DNA of 43,107 bases from Paulinella micropora (Eukaryota; Cercozoa; Imbricatea; Euglyphida). The stretch spans positions 771,175 through 814,281 of the forward strand of contig BJOX01000030.1 of the NCBI GenBank assembly GCA_009731375.1, read 5' to 3'. Within the stretch, counting starts at the first letter, position 1. Every line of letters starts with the position of its first letter. Shown piece by piece: positions 1 through 43,107 of the stretch. The translations under genes and the position numbers were made by a program. The notes under the pieces are model-generated. The model made no database searches, was not told where the DNA came from, and saw only the letters and a program-made list of their open reading frames with translations.

Positions 1-134
1 CCCGTCGCTATTTCGGCATGTGACTTATAGGCGTATGGCTAGGCACACATAAGGCACCCCACCACGGGCCCAGCACACCCACACCATCCCCTAATTCTCT
101 GTCTGTCGACAGATGGCACCCATTTCAAAAAACC
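1..134. mobile_element. Element family A, copy 1 (end portion, cut by window edge)
   Basis: The sequence from the window start to about 134 matches the last part of family A as seen at 16256-16390 and 35344-35475 almost base for base. The copy stops in CAAAAAACC and passes straight into GATA repeat, losing the last few bases found in the full copies. Confidence 0.75.
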
Positions 135-184
<50 letters not shown>

Positions 185-209
185 GTAGGTAGGTAGGTAG
201 GTAGGTAGG

Positions 210-249
<40 letters not shown>

Positions 250-270
250 GAGAGAGATAGAGAGATAGAG

Positions 271-301
<31 letters not shown>

Positions 302-336
302 AAGATAGATACATAGATAGATAGATAGGTAGGTAC

Positions 337-40998
<40,662 letters not shown>

Positions 40999-41475
40999 GT
41001 GAAGCTATGAACGTTGCTGGAAATATGGCGGCAACCCGCCAGGGAGCGTTTCTCGGTTCTAAACAGTGATCCCTGCAAGCCAGCCCCTGTCAGACTGCCA
41101 GAGTTCAGAGCACAAAATAGACACCACCTTGTTTCAGCAGGCACGAAAAAGCAGACACAGATCTATCACAAAGAACACTGAGCAATATCAATAATGAGAC
41201 TCTCAACCTAACAACATAAAAGGGCAGTAAGGGCTACAGAAGTGATGAGGGAAGACGATTGGAACTCCACATAAAACTGAAAACAGGCAAAACATCGATT
41301 GTACAAGCAAATTTGGCAAGAGAGTACATCAGGCCAGACACCTTTCGTCATGTTCCGAAACACGTCCTCGCGAAACGGTAGATGCTTGACTGCGTAACTC
41401 AATTTTGTGCCTTCCACGAACGCGTGCGCACCATTATCAGTTGTTACAGAGAGAAGAAACCCTCAAAAGTTGACC
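40999..41475. promoter_or_regulatory. Divergent intergenic region between the two start codons
   Basis: These 477 bases separate the start codons of the two outward-facing genes and should hold both promoters and 5' untranslated regions. There is no microsatellite here, unlike the introns on both sides. I see no convincing TATA box. A short inverted repeat (TGGCGG, four bases, CCGCCA) lies at about 41027-41042, 30 to 45 bases upstream of the giant gene's start, so it would be in its leader. The minus-strand open frame at 41208-41417 looks like chance. Confidence 0.45.
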
Positions 41476-42241
41476 ATGCTACCTCTTTTCTGCCTAGTGG
41501 TAGTGGTGCAAGCCATCACTGCGGGGGACGCATGCACGACCGACGCCAACTGTGCAAGTACGTCGAGTTTCATTTGTCTCTACAAAAAAAAAGTACCCCA
41601 AAAAATTCTGTCTTACTTTCATGTGATGTTGCTCTCAGCACTAGGGCTTTGTGTCGTGTTCGGACAAAACATCTGTGTCTGTTCTGCTGTTGGCGACCGT
41701 AAGTGCTGCAGCTTGGATTCAGGTAAGTAGGGTCTTTTTTTCGTTGTTCTTGTTGTTCTTGGTGTGTGCGTTTTGTGTGTGTTTGTGGTGTGTTGTTCTA
41801 ACGGTTTGTCTGTCTGTCTTTGTTCTTTCCGTTTTCGTCGTTGTTTGTTTTTTGTGGTTTGCTTGTTTGCATGTTTGGTTGTGTGTTGTTATGGTTATTA
41901 TTGTTATGTGGTGTCAGTATGCCAGACCGCGGGGTGGAACAGCTTCGCTAACACTATGTGGAGCTCCATTGCCAGTACTGCCGTCGAGTACCAAATCGAC
42001 TTCGGCGCCATGCTCACCATCGACGACGTAACACACACACACACACACATTACATATGTATGCAGATACACACACACACACTATATATATATTATATATA
42101 TATTTATATATGTAATATATATATATATTTTATATATATATATGTATGTGTGTGTAATACATATATATATACATATATATATATATTTACACGCACGAGC
42201 GCAACAGACATACACAAATGGACAAATCACACACACACACA

Positions 42242-42276
<35 letters not shown>

Positions 42277-42859
42277 GCACACACACGAACCCGACAGTAC
42301 TAGCCAATCTTATCCATGGCTAACTTGTGGACAGAATTTTACAAAAGCTGACTTCAACTTCACGTTTGGCAGCAGCGGATCCACGTCAGGGGTACGTATG
42401 TATGTATGTATGTATGTATGTATGTATGTAGTATGTATGTAATGTATGTATGTACGTGTGTGCGCTAACTAACATAGTGCATCTCTTCACCCTCTTTTAC
42501 TACTTCTTTCCCTTTCCCCCCACCCCCCCTCTTCTCTCTCTCTCTCTCTCTCGCTCTCTAGGAGGCTGTCATGCAAGTTAAGGAGAAACTGGGTGTGCTC
42601 TGTAATCAACTGCAGGTAAAATACATAACACACACAATGCACACACACACACTTTCTCTCTGCAATCAACTGCAGGTAAAATACACAACACACACAATGC
42701 ACACACACACTCTCTCTCTCTCTACATACTCTCTCTCTCTCTCTCTACATACACACACACACACTCTCTCTCTCTCTCTGCTCTCTCTCCCTCCCTCCCT
42801 CCCTCCCTCCTCCTTCCCTCTCCCCTCCTAGTGGCAGCGTCGACCACCGCGACAACACT
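41476..42859 (+). CDS. Small secreted cysteine-containing protein (3' end outside window)
   Basis: The start is ATG at 41476 after GTTGACC. The protein begins MLPLFCLVVVVQAITAGDAC, a clear signal peptide. Exons: 41476-41557, 41645-41722, 41918-42027, 42304-42391 (or from 42298), 42562-42615, and the acceptor edge of another at 42832. Exon 2 encodes LCVVFGQNICVCSAVGDRKC, a compact cysteine-rich stretch. Exon 3 has QTAGWNSFANTMWSSIASTA. Exon 4 has SQSYPWLTCGQNFTKADFNF. Exon 5 has EAVMQVKEKLGVLCNQLQ. Exons 1-2-3 and 4-5 agree in phase, but exon 3 (phase 0) and exon 4 (phase 2) do not, so a piece may be missing or misread between 42028 and 42300. Not recognised; probably secreted and disulphide-bonded. 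Confidence 0.55.
41723..42561. repeat. Introns of the plus-strand gene with GT, CA, AT, CT and GTAT tracts
   Basis: 41732-41917 is T/G-rich. 42028-42180 is CA then AT-rich. 42230-42285 is CA/CT. 42392-42450 is GTAT. 42500-42560 is T/C-rich ending in a CT run and TAG before exon 5. Confidence 0.75.
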
Positions 42860-42877
42860 CACTCACTCACTCACTCA

Positions 42878-42923
<46 letters not shown>

Positions 42924-43006
42924 CCTCCCTCCTTCTCCCCTCCTATATGTGGCAGCGTTGACCACCGCGACAAAACTCACTCACTCATTCACTCACTCAC
43001 TCTCTA

Positions 43007-43058
<52 letters not shown>

Positions 43059-43107
43059 CTCCCTCTCTCTTCTCTCTCTCTCTTCTCTCTCTCTCTCTCT
43101 CCCTCCC
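42616..43107 (+). repeat. CT/CA tracts with edge copies of two exons of the plus-strand gene
   Basis: 42659-42673 (plus following GTAAAATAC) copies the exon 5 donor edge. 42832-42862 and 42949-42978 are two versions of an acceptor edge (GGCAGCG[TC]... CCACCGCGACAA) after CCTCCTAG or CCTCCTATAT. The rest is CT, CTCA and CCCT repeat to the window end. The exon body is presumably outside the window. Confidence 0.75.

Noticed and set aside
41208-41417. Minus-strand open frame of 69 codons in the intergenic region
   Set aside because: No signal, domain or splice connection to the giant gene. The MTKK start exon fits better.

Overview
This is nuclear DNA from an intron-rich eukaryote. The genes have GT-AG introns, secretory signal peptides, EGF-like and LamG-like domains, and extreme microsatellite content. 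I cannot name the species. The style (repeat-filled introns, giant secreted multidomain protein) suggests a protist or alga rather than an animal, but this is only an impression. Unsized assembly gaps lie at 8608-8656, 25020-25029, 27679-27728, 33386-33395 and 34625-34861.

The window is dominated by one giant minus-strand gene. Its start codon is at 40998 and it runs off the left edge still open. I traced 46 coding exons (about 13.2 kb of coding sequence, about 4,400 residues, no stop). Reading-frame phase agrees across 43 of the 45 exon junctions; one more depends on the donor chosen and one (25483 to 24926) does not fit. In order the protein has a signal peptide, a linker, a cysteine-rich EGF-like region, a region resembling the lipoprotein N-terminal (vitellogenin/apoB/MTP) domain with a beta-rich start and a helical repeat section, about 1,950 residues of beta-rich sequence, more EGF-like modules, a LamG-like jelly roll interrupted by a long insert, and a C-terminal part that leaves the window. 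My best reading is a secreted large-lipid-transfer-protein-like molecule joined to extracellular adhesion modules.

The 45 introns are mostly simple tandem repeats (GATA, GTAG, CATA, TAAA, CA, GA and similar), and the splice sites are often written in the repeat itself. Many introns also carry tandem, degenerate copies of the adjoining exon edge with its splice site. The extreme case is 31 copies of one 3' splice site plus about 23 bases of exon across 4 kb (20727-24600). Two dispersed element families, A (about 480 bp, five copies) and B (about 387 bp, two copies), sit inside GATA tracts.

On the right, a divergent plus-strand gene starts at 41476, 477 bp from the start codon of the giant gene. 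It encodes a small secreted cysteine-containing protein of unknown function, has the same repeat-filled introns with edge copies, and leaves the window on the right. No tRNA, rRNA, CRISPR or bacterial features were seen.
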